Of a stretch of 64,000 nt of DNA, positions 18,488 to 28,388 are shown in pieces. This DNA comes from Methylobacterium iners (GTDB lineage Bacteria > Pseudomonadota > Alphaproteobacteria > Rhizobiales > Beijerinckiaceae). A program made the position numbers and the translations under genes. The stretch is from positions 1-64,000 of the forward strand of contig NZ_BPQP01000089.1 in NCBI RefSeq assembly GCF_022179305.1. Direction: 5' to 3'. The stretch's first letter is position 1. Each line of letters starts with the position of its first letter. The notes under the pieces were generated by a model. That model had not been told where the DNA came from, searched no databases, and worked only from the letters and a program-made list of their open reading frames with translations.

Positions 18488-20128
18488 TCACCGGCAGGCC
18501 ACGTCTTGGAAGGTCTCGGGGGTCGGGAAGGCGGCATCGGGCACCGCGAAGCTCTCCAAGCCGGCGCCGAAGCGGTCCGAGAGGTAGGCATCGGTCCGCT
18601 TCTCCATCGCCTTGTCCGACTCGACGCTGAGCTCCAGGGTTCGTCCGGAGCGCCAATCGACGATCTCGCCGTCCTCCACGATGACGGCGCCGTCCTTGAG
18701 GACGAGCCTCGCCCGCGAGAACATCGCCGTCCGGTCGCGGTCGTCGCGGTAGAGGGCGACGTCGGCCCGGGCGCCCGGGCGCAGGTGGCCGCGATCGTCG
18801 AGCCCGAGGAGCTTGGCCGGCCCGGAGCGGGTCAGCTTCGCGACGTCGAGGAGGGTCAGCTCCCGCTCGATGGCAGGCAGGGTCGAGCGCTCGCCCACGA
18901 CCTTGGGCAGGGTCGCGATCTCGCGGTCGCGGGCCTCCTTGTCCATCAGCCAGTGGATGATGCGCGGGTACTCCGTGAAGGGGCCGCCATTCGGGTGGTC
19001 GGTGGTCAGGATGGTGCGCTCGAGATCCGGTGAGGTCAGCATCAGCTCGAGGCCGATCGCCCATTGCAGGGAACTCGTCGGGCCGCGGGGGCGGTAAAGG
19101 AACGGCACCACGCCGCCGCCCTCGGCATCGCCCGCGTTGAGGATCCACTTCTTGGGCTTGGCGCCCTTCCGGCCGCCGAACTGGCGCAGGATGTCGAGAG
19201 AGATCGTCACGGTCTGGCCGAAGGCGACCTGGCCGACGTCGTAGGTGGCGTTGGGATGGCGCGCCATGGCCTCGTTGAGGCGCAAAGCCGCCGAGCGGAA
19301 GCCCCCCGTCATCGGGTTCTCGGGGTCGGCCGCGGCGTAGGCGTAGAACTGCGAATGCGCGAAGTGGATGCGACGCCCCTCGGCCGCCTCAAGGGTCGCG
19401 ACGAAGGAATCGTCGGCGCCCGGTAGGCCGAGATTGTTGCAATGGACGTGGAGCGGATGGGGCACCCCGATCTCCTCCACCGCATCGAGGAGCGCGCCCA
19501 TGATCTTGCGCGTCGAGAGCCCGTAGACGGGGATCTCGTCGTCGAGGCTGAGCTTCAGCACGCCGTCCTTGAAGGCCGAGGCGCCGCCCGCGTTGATGCA
19601 TTTCACGCCGAGCGCCCGCGAGGTCGCGACGGTGAGCGCCACGAGGTCGCGAACGGCATTGCCGCCCTCGCGCTTGCGCAGGAGGTCGAGGAGCTGGTCG
19701 TCGTTGCCCATCACGGCGAGGCCGCCGCGGTCGAGGAGCGGGATGTCGGCGAGTTCGAGCTGGGTCGCGAGCGCGTTGGCCGGCGGCATCGCGGGCTCGA
19801 CGGCCACGGTGTAGCCCATCCGCGCGTAATTGGCCCCGATCCAGGCGGCCGAGCCGCCGGCATGGGCGAAGGGATGGCCCTCCGGCGCCGCCTCGCTCGC
19901 GTAGAGCTCCGGCAGGAGCAGGCGCGAGAGCACGACGTTGCCGCCCGCGATGTGGGAATGCACCTCGACGCCGCCGGCCATCACGACGCAGCCCGTCGCG
20001 TCGATGGTCCGGTCGGGCGCGCGGTCGGAAGGCGCGACGACGCGGCCGTCCTCGATCCAGACGTCGCCGACGCCGTCGCGGTCGGCGGTCGGGTCGACCA
20101 CGCGGCCGCCAGAGATCCGGGTCAGCAT
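18488..20128 (-). CDS. fhcA: Formyl-methylofuran hydrolase subunit (amidohydrolase)
   Basis: A 546-residue metal-dependent amidohydrolase homologous to FwdA/FmdA. The zinc-binding HSH is seen in GGVEVHSHIAGGNV, with further His in LHVHCNN and HFAHSQFYAY and Asp in TTDHPNGGPF. It hydrolyses formyl-methylofuran to formate. The ATG at 20128 overlaps the end of fhcB by seven bases. A much longer minus-strand frame runs through it, but only this part is family-like. Confidence 0.95.
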   Translation of the reverse strand: MLTRISGGRVVDPTADRDGVGDVWIEDGRVVAPSDRAPDRTIDATGCVVMAGGVEVHSHIAGGNVVLSRLLLPELYASEAAPEGHPFAHAGGSAAWIGANYARMGYTVAVEPAMPPANALATQLELADIPLLDRGGLAVMGNDDQLLDLLRKREGGNAVRDLVALTVATSRALGVKCINAGGASAFKDGVLKLSLDDEIPVYGLSTRKIMGALLDAVEEIGVPHPLHVHCNNLGLPGADDSFVATLEAAEGRRIHFAHSQFYAYAAADPENPMTGGFRSAALRLNEAMARHPNATYDVGQVAFGQTVTISLDILRQFGGRKGAKPKKWILNAGDAEGGGVVPFLYRPRGPTSSLQWAIGLELMLTSPDLERTILTTDHPNGGPFTEYPRIIHWLMDKEARDREIATLPKVVGERSTLPAIERELTLLDVAKLTRSGPAKLLGLDDRGHLRPGARADVALYRDDRDRTAMFSRARLVLKDGAVIVEDGEIVDWRSGRTLELSVESDKAMEKRTDAYLSDRFGAGLESFAVPDAAFPTPETFQDVACR

Positions 20129-21201
20129 TCGGCGAGTGTCCCAGCGTTGATGCGGTCGCGGATGGCCTCGATCACGGCCGCCGCGTCGCGTTCCGCGGCG
20201 TGACCGGAGGCGGGGATGTAGGCGATGGCGCCGCGGCGCTCGTCCCAGATGGCGCCGCCGGCGCTCGCGCCCGGCACGCCGACCGCAATGACGATCTCCG
20301 CCGCGTCGGCGGTGGCGTCGGCGCTGCCCTCGCCGACGATGGCGATCGAGGGCAGGCGGCTCAGCCAATCCGGCCGGGGGGCGGGCAGGGAGGCGAGCCA
20401 GAGGGCGGCGTCGGCCTCGCCGGACGCGACCTGACGAGCGCCGTCGAAGCGCCAGGGATCGTGCTCGGGCAGCCCGCGGCCGAACCCGACGCGCGGCGCT
20501 TGGCCCGTCGTCCAGGCGGAGAGCTGGAGGAGCGCGCGGCCCTGGAACGGGTCCGAGACCGGCAGCGAGAAGAAACGGGTGGTCTCGTTGAGGTCCTTGA
20601 TCAGGCCCTGGAGCATCTCGACGCCGTGCTCGCCGACCTCCTCGGCCGCGTAGAGCACCACGCCGTACTGCGCCGCGAACAGGCGCCGCGCCAAGTCGTG
20701 ATAGGCGGTCTCGTCCGCGAGATGTCCCTTCGCGCAGGCGCGCAGATGGGCGATAGCGATGGCAAGCCCGCCGGGCTCGGCCGGGTAGGCGACGTGCCGC
20801 GTCGCGCCGTTGCGTGGGCCGCCGAGCGACAGGATGGTGCGCTCGGCCCCGGCCGCACGGCCGCGCGTCGGCCCGCCCTCGGCGAGGCTCGCGACGATCG
20901 GCCGGTCCCAGGGCGCGTTGCCGACGACGAACAGCGCGTCGGCGCGGCCGATGGCTTCGGCCGGCGTCGTGCCCATCGCGCCGCTGCGGCTCAGCGAGCC
21001 GAGCTCGGCGTAGAGGCTCGGACCAGCGATAGGGTCCAGCGAGGCGCCGATGGCGCCGGCGAGCCCATAGGCGGCGCGGATTGCGGAGAGCTCGGCGCAG
21101 AGGCCGGCGATGACGGGCATGCGCGCCTGGGCGAGCAGCGCGGCCGCGGCATCGATCGCCGCGTCCGCATCCGCCGCGCCCCCCTTCACCCAGGCTGCCA
21201 T
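20122..21201 (-). CDS. fhcB: Formyltransferase/hydrolase complex subunit B
   Basis: A 359-residue protein related to the molybdopterin-type subunit FwdB/FmdB of archaeal formylmethanofuran dehydrogenase (VVGNAPWDRPIV, then GRGLPEHDPWRF). It is much shorter than a full dehydrogenase subunit. The bacterial subunit has lost the redox function, because the Fhc complex hydrolyses rather than oxidises. First gene of the fhc operon, divergent from the RFAP synthase gene across about 256 bp that should hold both promoters. Confidence 0.93.
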   Translation of the reverse strand: MAAWVKGGAADADAAIDAAAALLAQARMPVIAGLCAELSAIRAAYGLAGAIGASLDPIAGPSLYAELGSLSRSGAMGTTPAEAIGRADALFVVGNAPWDRPIVASLAEGGPTRGRAAGAERTILSLGGPRNGATRHVAYPAEPGGLAIAIAHLRACAKGHLADETAYHDLARRLFAAQYGVVLYAAEEVGEHGVEMLQGLIKDLNETTRFFSLPVSDPFQGRALLQLSAWTTGQAPRVGFGRGLPEHDPWRFDGARQVASGEADAALWLASLPAPRPDWLSRLPSIAIVGEGSADATADAAEIVIAVGVPGASAGGAIWDERRGAIAYIPASGHAAERDAAAVIEAIRDRINAGTLAEC

Positions 21202-21457
21202 CGACCCTCACCTTCGGAAAAACGCGCGGCGGTCGACCGATTTCGCCGGTCTCGCGCCCGTTCTCGGCACGTTTGCATTCGCGCAAAGCCGCAAGCAAGC
21301 CCCGAGGGGGCTTCCGGCATCCCGAGCCGCGCCAGGATGCACGAATTGCAAATGCACCCGCGCGCTTGCGAGCCATCGCGTCTCCGTGGGAGAAGCCCGC
21401 TCGACGGCGCGCCAGGGCGGTCGTCACCCTAGAGGTGCGAGGACGAAGGGGATCGTC

Positions 21458-22420
21458 GTGGCGGAGGCCCCGGACACTTTGCCCAGGCGCGTCGAGGTCT
21501 GCGCCCCGGCCCGGCTGCATTTCGGGTTCCTCGACCTGCATGGCGGCCTCGGCCGGCGCTTCGGCAGCATCGGCCTCGCCGTCGACGGGCCGGCCCTGCG
21601 CCTCTCCGCCGAGGCCGGCCCGGAGCTGACCGTCGAAGGCCTTGAGGCCGAGCGGGTCTGCGCCTATGCCGCCGCCGCGGCCACCCATCTCGGGATCGAG
21701 GCCGGGGCCGCCTTCCAGCTCGAGCAAGCCATTCCCACCCATGCCGGCTTCGGTTCGGGCACGCAGCTCGCGCTCGCCGTCGCCGCGTCGCTCGCGCGGC
21801 TCCACGGAAAAGCCTTCTCGCCCGCCGCCTTCGCCGCCGTGCTGGACCGCGGCAACCGCTCCGGCGTCGGGCTTGCCGCCTTCACGGATGGGGGCCTCAT
21901 CGTCGACGGCGGTCGCGATGGCAGCGGCGACCCGCCGCCGGTGATCGCGCGGCTCCCCTATCCGGAGGCCTGGCGCATCGTTCTGATCCTCGACGAGAGC
22001 ATGCGCGGCGTCCACGGCAGCCGCGAGCTCGAGGCGTTTCGCGACCTGCCGCGCTTCCCCGAGGCCCAGGCCGCCGAGATCTGCCGGACCGTGCTGATGC
22101 AGGTGCTGCCCGCCGCCGCGACCGCCGAGCCGCAGGGTTTCGGCGCGGGCATCACCGCGATCCAGCGCCTGATCGGCGATCACTTCGCGCCCCATCAGGG
22201 CGGTCGCTATGCCAGCCCGGTGGTGGCCCAGGTCCTGGCGTCCCTCGCCGCCGAGGGCGTGGCCGGCTACGGACAGAGCTCGTGGGGGCCGACCGGCTTC
22301 GCGCTCATGCCCTCCGAGGCGGAGGCCCGCGCCCTCGTCGCGCGGCTGGAACGGCCGGGTCCCTTGCGCTTTCTGGTTGCACGTGGTCGCAATGCCGGGG
22401 CCTTGGTCACCGCGCTTTAA
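21458..22420 (+). CDS. Beta-ribofuranosylaminobenzene 5'-phosphate synthase (H4MPT biosynthesis)
   Basis: A 320-residue GHMP-superfamily protein: VEVCAPARLHFGFLDLHG at the N-terminus, then the glycine-rich IPTHAGFGSGTQLALAVAA and a late GYGQSSWGPTGFAL. This matches archaeal RFAP synthase (MptG, known as Orf4 in M. extorquens), which joins p-hydroxybenzoate or pABA with PRPP in the first step of the H4MPT side chain. The GTG at 21458 is chosen because gaagggg precedes it and the usual family length results. It heads the plus-strand C1 cluster. Confidence 0.93.
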   Translation: MAEAPDTLPRRVEVCAPARLHFGFLDLHGGLGRRFGSIGLAVDGPALRLSAEAGPELTVEGLEAERVCAYAAAAATHLGIEAGAAFQLEQAIPTHAGFGSGTQLALAVAASLARLHGKAFSPAAFAAVLDRGNRSGVGLAAFTDGGLIVDGGRDGSGDPPPVIARLPYPEAWRIVLILDESMRGVHGSRELEAFRDLPRFPEAQAAEICRTVLMQVLPAAATAEPQGFGAGITAIQRLIGDHFAPHQGGRYASPVVAQVLASLAAEGVAGYGQSSWGPTGFALMPSEAEARALVARLERPGPLRFLVARGRNAGALVTAL

Positions 22421-22527
22421 GGAGCGATGGTGTAGACGGCCTCGACCGAACCGGCGACGAGCCGCGTTGACTGACCTCGCCCCTGCCGGGACTGCGGCAG
22501 CCGCGACCAAGCGGAGGGAGACCATAG

Positions 22528-23421
22528 ATGGCCCGCTCGATCCTGCACATGCTCACGCCGTTGAAGCATATGAGCCCCTTCGACGTGAACATGGCCGTGG
22601 ATGCCGGGTTCGAGACGGTCGCAACCTACGAGAACGTCACGCTGCCCGACGTGACCTCGCTGGTGCAGGATTCGATCTTCTCCCGCGCGCCCGGGGACGG
22701 CGTGCGCACCGGCATCTTCATCGGCGGCAAGAACGCCGAGGACGCCCTCGACATGATGGACCGTGCCAAGAAGGCGCTGGTGCCGCCGTTTGCCAATCAC
22801 ATCATCGCCGACCCGGCCGGCTCCTTCACCACCGGCGCGGCGATGGTCGCCGAGGTCACCCGCGCGCTCAAGGCGAAGTTCGACACGGATCTCAACGGCA
22901 AGCGCATCGTGATCTTCGGCGGCGCCGGCGTCGTCGCCTACGTCGCGGCCGTCATCGGGGCGCTCAACGGCGCCAAGACGGTGCTCGTCGGCCATGACGG
23001 CGAGGAGCGGGTCTCGAAGATCGCCTTCACCATGAAATGGCGCTTCGGCATCGAGGTGGGCTCGGTCGACGGCTCGACGCCGGAAGCCCGACGCGAAGCG
23101 ATTCGCGAGGCGGACGTCATCCTCTCGGCGGGTCCCGCCGGCATCCCGATCCTCTCGGCCGAGGATCTCGAATGCGCGCCCAAGCTCCTCGTCGCCTCCG
23201 ACGTGAACGCGGTGCCGCCGGCCGGCATCGCCGGCATCGACGTGAACGCGGTGGACGTCGCGCTGCCCACCGGCAAGGGCGTCGGCATCGGCGCGCTCGC
23301 CGTCGGCAACGTGAAGTATCAGACCCAGGCCCAGCTCTTCCGGCGGATGCTTGACTCCAAGGAGCCCCTGATCCTCGATTTCCGCGACGCCTACACGCTG
23401 GCCGTCAAGGTTTCGGGCTGA
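22528..23421 (+). CDS. mtdB: NAD(P)-dependent methylene-H4MPT dehydrogenase MtdB
   Basis: A 297-residue cytosolic dehydrogenase oxidising methylene-H4MPT to methenyl-H4MPT. It starts MARSILHMLTPLKHMSPFDV, typical of MtdA/MtdB. The nucleotide-binding motif is IVIFGGAGVVAYVAAVIGAL. Its place between RFAP synthase and mch, and its H4MPT setting, support MtdB rather than MtdA. A ggaggg ribosome site lies at about 22515-22520. Confidence 0.94.
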   Translation: MARSILHMLTPLKHMSPFDVNMAVDAGFETVATYENVTLPDVTSLVQDSIFSRAPGDGVRTGIFIGGKNAEDALDMMDRAKKALVPPFANHIIADPAGSFTTGAAMVAEVTRALKAKFDTDLNGKRIVIFGGAGVVAYVAAVIGALNGAKTVLVGHDGEERVSKIAFTMKWRFGIEVGSVDGSTPEARREAIREADVILSAGPAGIPILSAEDLECAPKLLVASDVNAVPPAGIAGIDVNAVDVALPTGKGVGIGALAVGNVKYQTQAQLFRRMLDSKEPLILDFRDAYTLAVKVSG

Positions 23422-23453
23422 ACTCGCCCGACCTACGAAACCGGTCCTGACGC

Positions 23454-24632
23454 GTGCCCCGATCCGGGGGCGCGGCGGTGCTCATCGCCGCCCAGTCCGG
23501 CCGCGCGCTCGCCCAGGCCGCGCGCCGGGCGGGCCTCATCCCGCTCGTCCTCGACCTGTTCGGCGACGCCGACACCCTCGCCCTCGCCGAGCACCACCGG
23601 ACGGCGCGCGGGCGCTTCGGCGCAACGCGCCTCGGCGAGGACGTCCTGCGGCAGCTGGATGAGCTGGCGGGATTGTCCCGCACCCCACCCATCGGCATCG
23701 TGCTCGGCAGCGGGTTCGAGGGCGCGCCGGACCTCATGGCGGCGGTCGCCCGGCGCCACCGGCTGATCGGGGCGAGCCCTGGAGCCGTCGCGGCTCTCAA
23801 GGACCCGCTCGGCTTCGCGGCGCTTTGCGCCCGATTGTCGATCCCTCATCCACCCGTGACGCTCGACCCTCTCGCCGACCGAGCGGGTTGGCTCCTGAAG
23901 CGGGCCGGCGGCTCGGGCGGCAGCCATATCCGCGCCGCGGGCGCCGGCCGCGCCCCGCCGGGTGCCTATTTCCAGGCCCGCATGCCCGGCCGCGCCCACG
24001 CGCTCGCCATCCTCGCGGATGGACGAGGCTTGGAAATCGTCGGCTTCACCGAGCAATGGAGCGCTCCATCCCAGCTGCGCCCCCATCGCTACGGCGGAGC
24101 CCTGGAGCGCGGGGCGACCGAACACCCCGCCCTGCCGCCCGCCCTCGAGGCCGAGATCGCCGGGGCCGTCGCCCGTATCGTCGCCGCCACCGGTCTGCGC
24201 GGGCTCGCCAGCGCCGATTTCCTCCTCGAGGGCGAGGCCTGGTGGCTTACCGAGATCAATCCGCGGCCCGGCGCGACCCTCGACGTGCTGGACCGGCGCC
24301 CGACCCCGCTCCTCGCCGCCCATATCGCGGCGAGCCTCGGGCGACTTTCGCGCATGGAGGCCGCGCCGAGTGATGCGGCGGCGGCCGCAATCTGTTACGC
24401 GGCAACGAAGTACGCCCCGGTGCCCCCGATCCGCTGGCCGGATTTCGTGCGTGACCGCCCCCGCGCCGGCAGCTCCGTCGCGCGAGAGGCGCCGCTCTGC
24501 ACGCTGATCGCCGAAGGACCGGACGCGGCGGCGGTGCGAACGCGATTGGGGGAGAGGGCCAACATGCTCGGCGCTCTCCTGAGGCCAAGAGAGGACGACG
24601 ATGAGCACGAGTGCGACCGGCGCGAGCCGTAG
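23454..24632 (+). CDS. ATP-grasp protein of the H4MPT cluster (Orf5-type)
   Basis: A 392-residue ATP-grasp enzyme: [16 protein letters not shown] is the ATP-binding loop, and the late [20 protein letters not shown] has the metal-binding Glu/Asn of the fold. In M. extorquens an ATP-grasp gene called orf5 lies at this spot between mtdB and mch and is needed for H4MPT synthesis; the exact reaction is not settled to my knowledge. The GTG start is 32 bases after mtdB, and the gene overlaps mch by 32 bases. The C-terminal tail is acidic (REDDDEHE). Confidence 0.85.
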   Translation: MPRSGGAAVLIAAQSGRALAQAARRAGLIPLVLDLFGDADTLALAEHHRTARGRFGATRLGEDVLRQLDELAGLSRTPPIGIVLGSGFEGAPDLMAAVARRHRLIGASPGAVAALKDPLGFAALCARLSIPHPPVTLDPLADRAGWLLKRAGGSGGSHIRAAGAGRAPPGAYFQARMPGRAHALAILADGRGLEIVGFTEQWSAPSQLRPHRYGGALERGATEHPALPPALEAEIAGAVARIVAATGLRGLASADFLLEGEAWWLTEINPRPGATLDVLDRRPTPLLAAHIAASLGRLSRMEAAPSDAAAAAICYAATKYAPVPPIRWPDFVRDRPRAGSSVAREAPLCTLIAEGPDAAAVRTRLGERANMLGALLRPREDDDEHECDRREP

Positions 24633-25587
24633 ATTCCCGAGCGTCAACGCGCTCACGGCGCCCCTGGTCGAGCGGCTCGCGGCCGATGCCGAGGCCCTGC
24701 GCCTCGCGGTGACGAACGAGAACGGCGCCCGCATGATCGATGCCGGCGCCAATGTCCGCGGCTCGATCGAGGCCGGGCGCCGCATCGCCGAGATCTGCCT
24801 CGGCGGCTTGGGCACCGTCACCATCGCCCCGACCGGCCCGATCGCGTCCTGGCCCTACTCGGTGATCGTGCATTCCGCCGATCCCGTCATCGCCTGCCTG
24901 GGCAGCCAATATGCCGGTTGGAGCCTCGCCGACGAGGATGGCGGCTCGGACTTCTTCGCGCTCGGCTCCGGCCCCGGCCGGGCGGTGGCGGTGGTGGAGC
25001 ACCTCTACGAGGAGCTCGGCTATCGCGACACCGCGACGAAGACGGCGCTCGTCCTCGAGGGCGCGGGCGGCCCGCCGGCCTCGGTCATCGCCAAGGTCGC
25101 CGAGGCCACCGGCCTCTCGGCCGGGGACCTCACCTTCATCTATGCGCCGACCCAGAGCCTCGCCGGCGCGACCCAGGTCGTCGCCCGCGTCCTCGAAGTG
25201 GCGCTGCACAAGGCGCACACGGTGGGCTTCGACCTCCACAAGATCCTCGACGGGATCGGGTCGGCGCCGCTCTCGCCGCAGCATCCGGACTTCATCAAGG
25301 CGATGGGCCGCACCAACGACGCCATCATCTACGGCGGGCGGGTGCAGCTCTTCGTCGAGGCCGACGATTCCGAGGCCCGGCAACTGGCCGAGCAGGTGCC
25401 CAGCACCAACTCGAAGGATCACGGTGCTCCCTTCGCCGAGATCTTCTCCCGCGTGAACGGAGACTTCTACAAGATCGACGGCGCCCTGTTCTCGCCCGCC
25501 GAGGTGATCGTCACCTCCGTCACCACGGGCAAGAGCTTCCGCGGGGGCAAGCTGATGCCGGAGCTGGTCGAGGCGTCCTTCGCCTGA
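24601..25587 (+). CDS. mch: Methenyl-H4MPT cyclohydrolase
   Basis: A 328-residue enzyme hydrolysing methenyl-H4MPT to formyl-H4MPT between MtdB and Fhc. The conserved region [20 protein letters not shown] and the GSGPGRAV motif are typical of bacterial and archaeal Mch, as is [11 protein letters not shown]. The ATG lies within the end of the ATP-grasp gene, so translation is probably coupled. A palindromic repeat follows its stop. Confidence 0.95.
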   Translation: MSTSATGASRRFPSVNALTAPLVERLAADAEALRLAVTNENGARMIDAGANVRGSIEAGRRIAEICLGGLGTVTIAPTGPIASWPYSVIVHSADPVIACLGSQYAGWSLADEDGGSDFFALGSGPGRAVAVVEHLYEELGYRDTATKTALVLEGAGGPPASVIAKVAEATGLSAGDLTFIYAPTQSLAGATQVVARVLEVALHKAHTVGFDLHKILDGIGSAPLSPQHPDFIKAMGRTNDAIIYGGRVQLFVEADDSEARQLAEQVPSTNSKDHGAPFAEIFSRVNGDFYKIDGALFSPAEVIVTSVTTGKSFRGGKLMPELVEASFA

Positions 25588-25600
25588 AGTGCGCGCTTGA

Positions 25601-25730
25601 ACCCTCTCCCCTCTGCGGGGGAGGGTGCCCGAAGGCCGGGCGGGAGAGGGGAGCACCGCCCCTTCCGGAGAGGTCGCAATCCCCTCGCCCGGCCCGCTGC
25701 GCGGGCCACCCTCGCCCGTAAGGGGGTATC
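25601..25730. repeat. Palindromic intergenic repeat between mch and orf7
   Basis: Nested inverted repeats: cctctcccctctgcgggggaggg, then cgggagaggggagc, then ggcccgctgcgcgggcc and cctcgcccgtaaggggg. It has the same ccctctcccc/ggggagaggg flavour as the copies at 1-172, 31374-31476 and 32757-32859 but a different core. Probably a mobile or recombining intergenic palindrome; it could also stabilise mch mRNA. Confidence 0.65.
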
Positions 25731-25756
25731 GGAACCACCTGAGAGTCACGACAACG

Positions 25757-26671
25757 ATGCGCATCGGGCTCGCCGCCGATAACGGCAATTGGCACAAGGG
25801 GCGCCTTCTGGCGGCCCTGCGCGCGCTCGGCGTCGAGCCGGTGCTGTTCTCGCTCTCCGACGTCGCGGTGGTCACCCGCGGGCCCGAGCCCCTGCGCGTG
25901 CCGGGCTTTCCCGAGGCATTGCCCGACGGGCTCCTCCTGCGCACCATCGCGGGCGGCACCTTCGAGGCCACCACGATGCGGCTCGGCGTGCTCCACGCGC
26001 TCGCCGCCGCCGGCACGGTCGTCTGGAACGCGCCCGTCGCCATCGAGCGCTCCGTCGACAAGGCGATGACGAGCCTGCTCATCGCGCGGGCCGGGCTGCC
26101 GACGCCCGACACCTTCGTGTTCTCCAAGCGCGAGGCCGCCGCCGAATGCGTGGCCCGCGAGGCCCGGCCCGGCCGGCCGATCGTGCTCAAGCCCCTGTTC
26201 GGCTCGCAAGGCGAGGGGCTTCAGCTCATCGAGCGGCCCGAGGACCTGCCCGGCGAGGAGGCGGTCTCCCGCGTCTATTACCTGCAGCGCTACGTGCCCC
26301 GTACCGACGGGCTCTGGCGCGACTACCGCGTCTTCGTCTGCGAGGGCCGGACCATCGCCGGCATGATCCGCGAGGGCGACGGCTGGATCACCAACGTCCA
26401 TCGCGGCGGCCGGCCGCTGCCCTGGGCGATGCCGCCGCGCGCGGCCGAGCTCGCCGAGCGGGCCGCGGCGGCGGTCGGGGTCGATTATTCCGGGGTCGAC
26501 CTCGTCGAGGACGGGGAGGGCGGCTACCTCGTCCTCGAGGTCAATTCGATGCCCGCCTGGTCGGGCCTGCAGAAGGTGACGGAGGTCGACATCGCGGGCG
26601 CCGTCGCCCGCGGCTTCCTCAACGCGGTGCGCGCGTCGAGGCCGCCCCGCCTCGTGGCGGCCCAGGGGTGA
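25757..26671 (+). CDS. RimK-like ATP-grasp ligase (Orf7-type, MptN-like)
   Basis: A 304-residue ATP-grasp protein of the RimK/MptN type: IVLKPLFGSQGEGLQLI (ATP loop), YLQRYVPRTDGLWRDYRVFV, and VDLVEDGEGGYLVLEVNSMP with the metal-binding Glu and Asn. Archaeal MptN adds glutamate to H4MPT; the methylotroph homolog (Orf7) is needed for making dephospho-H4MPT, though its substrate may differ. The ATG at 25757 follows the palindromic repeat. Its stop overlaps the next GTG start. Confidence 0.88.
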   Translation: MRIGLAADNGNWHKGRLLAALRALGVEPVLFSLSDVAVVTRGPEPLRVPGFPEALPDGLLLRTIAGGTFEATTMRLGVLHALAAAGTVVWNAPVAIERSVDKAMTSLLIARAGLPTPDTFVFSKREAAAECVAREARPGRPIVLKPLFGSQGEGLQLIERPEDLPGEEAVSRVYYLQRYVPRTDGLWRDYRVFVCEGRTIAGMIREGDGWITNVHRGGRPLPWAMPPRAAELAERAAAAVGVDYSGVDLVEDGEGGYLVLEVNSMPAWSGLQKVTEVDIAGAVARGFLNAVRASRPPRLVAAQG

Positions 26672-27510
26672 GCGGCCTCTCGTCCGCACAGATCGCGGCC
26701 GCCTACCGCGTGAGCTGCCTCGACGAGCTCGACGCGCTCAAGCCAGGCAACGTCCACGCCTTCGCCGACGGCCACCGCATGCGGGTCGCCGATTTCGTCG
26801 CGAGCGCCGAGGTCTCGACGCCCCATCTCGCGCAGGCTGGCGCGGGGGTCGGGACGCGGGTGCGCGGCGGTGTGAAGGCGACGCTCGCCGCGACGGACCA
26901 GAACACCAATCTCGGCATCCTGCTTCTCTGCGCCCCCCTGGCCCTGGCGGCGGAGCGCGGCGGCCCGCTGCGCCCGGCCCTGCAGGGCGTCCTTGAAGGA
27001 CTCGATCCGCGGGATGCGGCCGATGTCTTTTCCGCGATCCGCCTCGCCAATCCCGGCGGCCTCGGCCGGGCGGAGCGGCACGACATCCACGATCCCGGTG
27101 CGGCCTTGCTTCAGGCGGCGATGGCGGAGGCGGCGCCCCGCGACCGCATCGCCCGCGCCTACGTCACGGGCTTCGAGGACCTGTTCACGATCGGCCTGCC
27201 CGCCCTTGAGGCGGCGCGCGCGCGCGGCCTGACGCCACCCTGGAGCACCACCGCCGTGTTCCTCGCCTATCTCGCGCGCGTGGCCGACAGCCACATCGCG
27301 CGCAAGCACGGCGCGGCCCGGGCGGAAGCCGTCCGCGTCGAGGCCGCCGCGCTGCTCTCCCTCGACCTCGGCACGGCGCCCGTCGCCGACCTTCTGGCCC
27401 ACGACGCGCGCCTGAAGGCGGCGAATCTCAACCCGGGTACCAGCGCGGATTTCACGGTGGCGACGCTCTTCCTCGATCGTCTGACCGCTGCTGCGGGAGT
27501 CGAATCCTGA
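26668..27510 (+). CDS. CitG-like triphosphoribosyl-dephospho-CoA synthase family protein
   Basis: A 280-residue protein of the CitG/MdcB fold: [20 protein letters not shown], then AAEVSTP-type and [16 protein letters not shown] motifs, and [15 protein letters not shown] at the end. The classical enzymes make the prosthetic group of citrate lyase, but no such lyase is nearby. The gene is coupled (GTGA) to the MptN-like gene and followed by fae, so a phosphoribosyl-transfer step in H4MPT synthesis is more likely (inference). Confidence 0.85.
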   Translation: MSGLSSAQIAAAYRVSCLDELDALKPGNVHAFADGHRMRVADFVASAEVSTPHLAQAGAGVGTRVRGGVKATLAATDQNTNLGILLLCAPLALAAERGGPLRPALQGVLEGLDPRDAADVFSAIRLANPGGLGRAERHDIHDPGAALLQAAMAEAAPRDRIARAYVTGFEDLFTIGLPALEAARARGLTPPWSTTAVFLAYLARVADSHIARKHGAARAEAVRVEAAALLSLDLGTAPVADLLAHDARLKAANLNPGTSADFTVATLFLDRLTAAAGVES

Positions 27511-27754
27511 CGGCCGAATGCGGCCCGGATGCGATCCCGGCAGCCAGGTTCATGAAACCGCAACCGGTCCGCTCATTTGGCAAAATCTCGGCCGTGAGAC
27601 GGGTTGTTCCTGGCCGGGGTGCAGAGTAGGGTCCGCGCCGCGATCCGGGCTAACCGGTCCGGCCTCAAGGGCTGGACGCCGTGAACAAGGATGGCTTACG
27701 GCCGCGCCCGCCCTCGGGGCGGTCACCTTTCAAGACTCCTGGGAGAAACCCCAC

Positions 27755-28267
27755 ATGGCAAAGATCAACAAGCTGCAGGTCGGCGAAGCCCTCGTCGGCG
27801 ACGGCAACGAGGTGGCCCATATCGACCTCATCATCGGACCGCGCGGCTCGCCGGCCGAGACCGCGTTCGCCAACGGCCTCGTGAACAACAAGCACGGCTT
27901 CACCAGCCTGCTCGCGGTCATCGCGCCGAACCTGCCTTGCAAGCCCAACACCCTGATGTTCAACAAGGTGACCATCAACGACGCCCGTCAGGCCGTCCAG
28001 ATGTTCGGCCCCGCCCAGCACGGCGTCGCGAAGGCGGTGCAGGATTGCGTCGCCGAAGGCACCATCCCGGCCGACGAGGCCGACGACCTGTTCATCCTGG
28101 TCGGCGTATTCATCCACTGGGAAGCGGCGGACGACGCCAAGATCCAGAAGTACAACTACGAGGCCACCAAGCTCTCGATCGAGCGCGCCGTGAAGGGCGA
28201 GCCGACCGCCCGCACCGTCACCGAGCAGCGCAACTCGGCGTCGCACCCCTTCGCCGCGAACGCTTAG
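27755..28267 (+). CDS. fae: Formaldehyde-activating enzyme Fae
   Basis: A 170-residue cytosolic enzyme that speeds condensation of formaldehyde with H4MPT. The signature [20 protein letters not shown] contains the conserved His22, and [20 protein letters not shown] is typical. Codon use is strongly biased, as for an abundant protein. A clean ribosome site (ctgggagaaa) precedes the ATG. The 244 bp upstream should hold its own promoter. It ends before a hairpin shared with the convergent HisA-like gene. Confidence 0.97.
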   Translation: MAKINKLQVGEALVGDGNEVAHIDLIIGPRGSPAETAFANGLVNNKHGFTSLLAVIAPNLPCKPNTLMFNKVTINDARQAVQMFGPAQHGVAKAVQDCVAEGTIPADEADDLFILVGVFIHWEAADDAKIQKYNYEATKLSIERAVKGEPTARTVTEQRNSASHPFAANA

Positions 28268-28364
28268 ATCGGGGGCAGTCCTGGGCAGAGCGAGCCTCCG
28301 CCCGCACCGCGGGGCCTGCTCCAGCGACTGGCTTCGATCTTCCTCGGACGATGAGACTAAAACG

Positions 28365-28388
28365 AAGGGGCGGCTCAGGCCGCCCCTT
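28365..28388. terminator. Bidirectional terminator between fae and the HisA-like gene
   Basis: Perfect stem aaggggcggc / gccgcccctt with loop tcag. On the minus strand it is followed by cgttttag, a T-run typical of intrinsic termination; on the plus strand by ctgcttt. The TGA stop of the minus-strand HisA-like gene lies exactly in the loop, so the gene's last codons form one arm of the hairpin. Confidence 0.75.

Noticed and set aside
18488-22525. One 1345-residue minus-strand protein across fhcA, fhcB and the RFAP synthase region
   Set aside because: Only the part up to the ATG at 20128 is family-like (FhcA). The rest is shadow of fhcB and of the plus-strand RFAP synthase gene.
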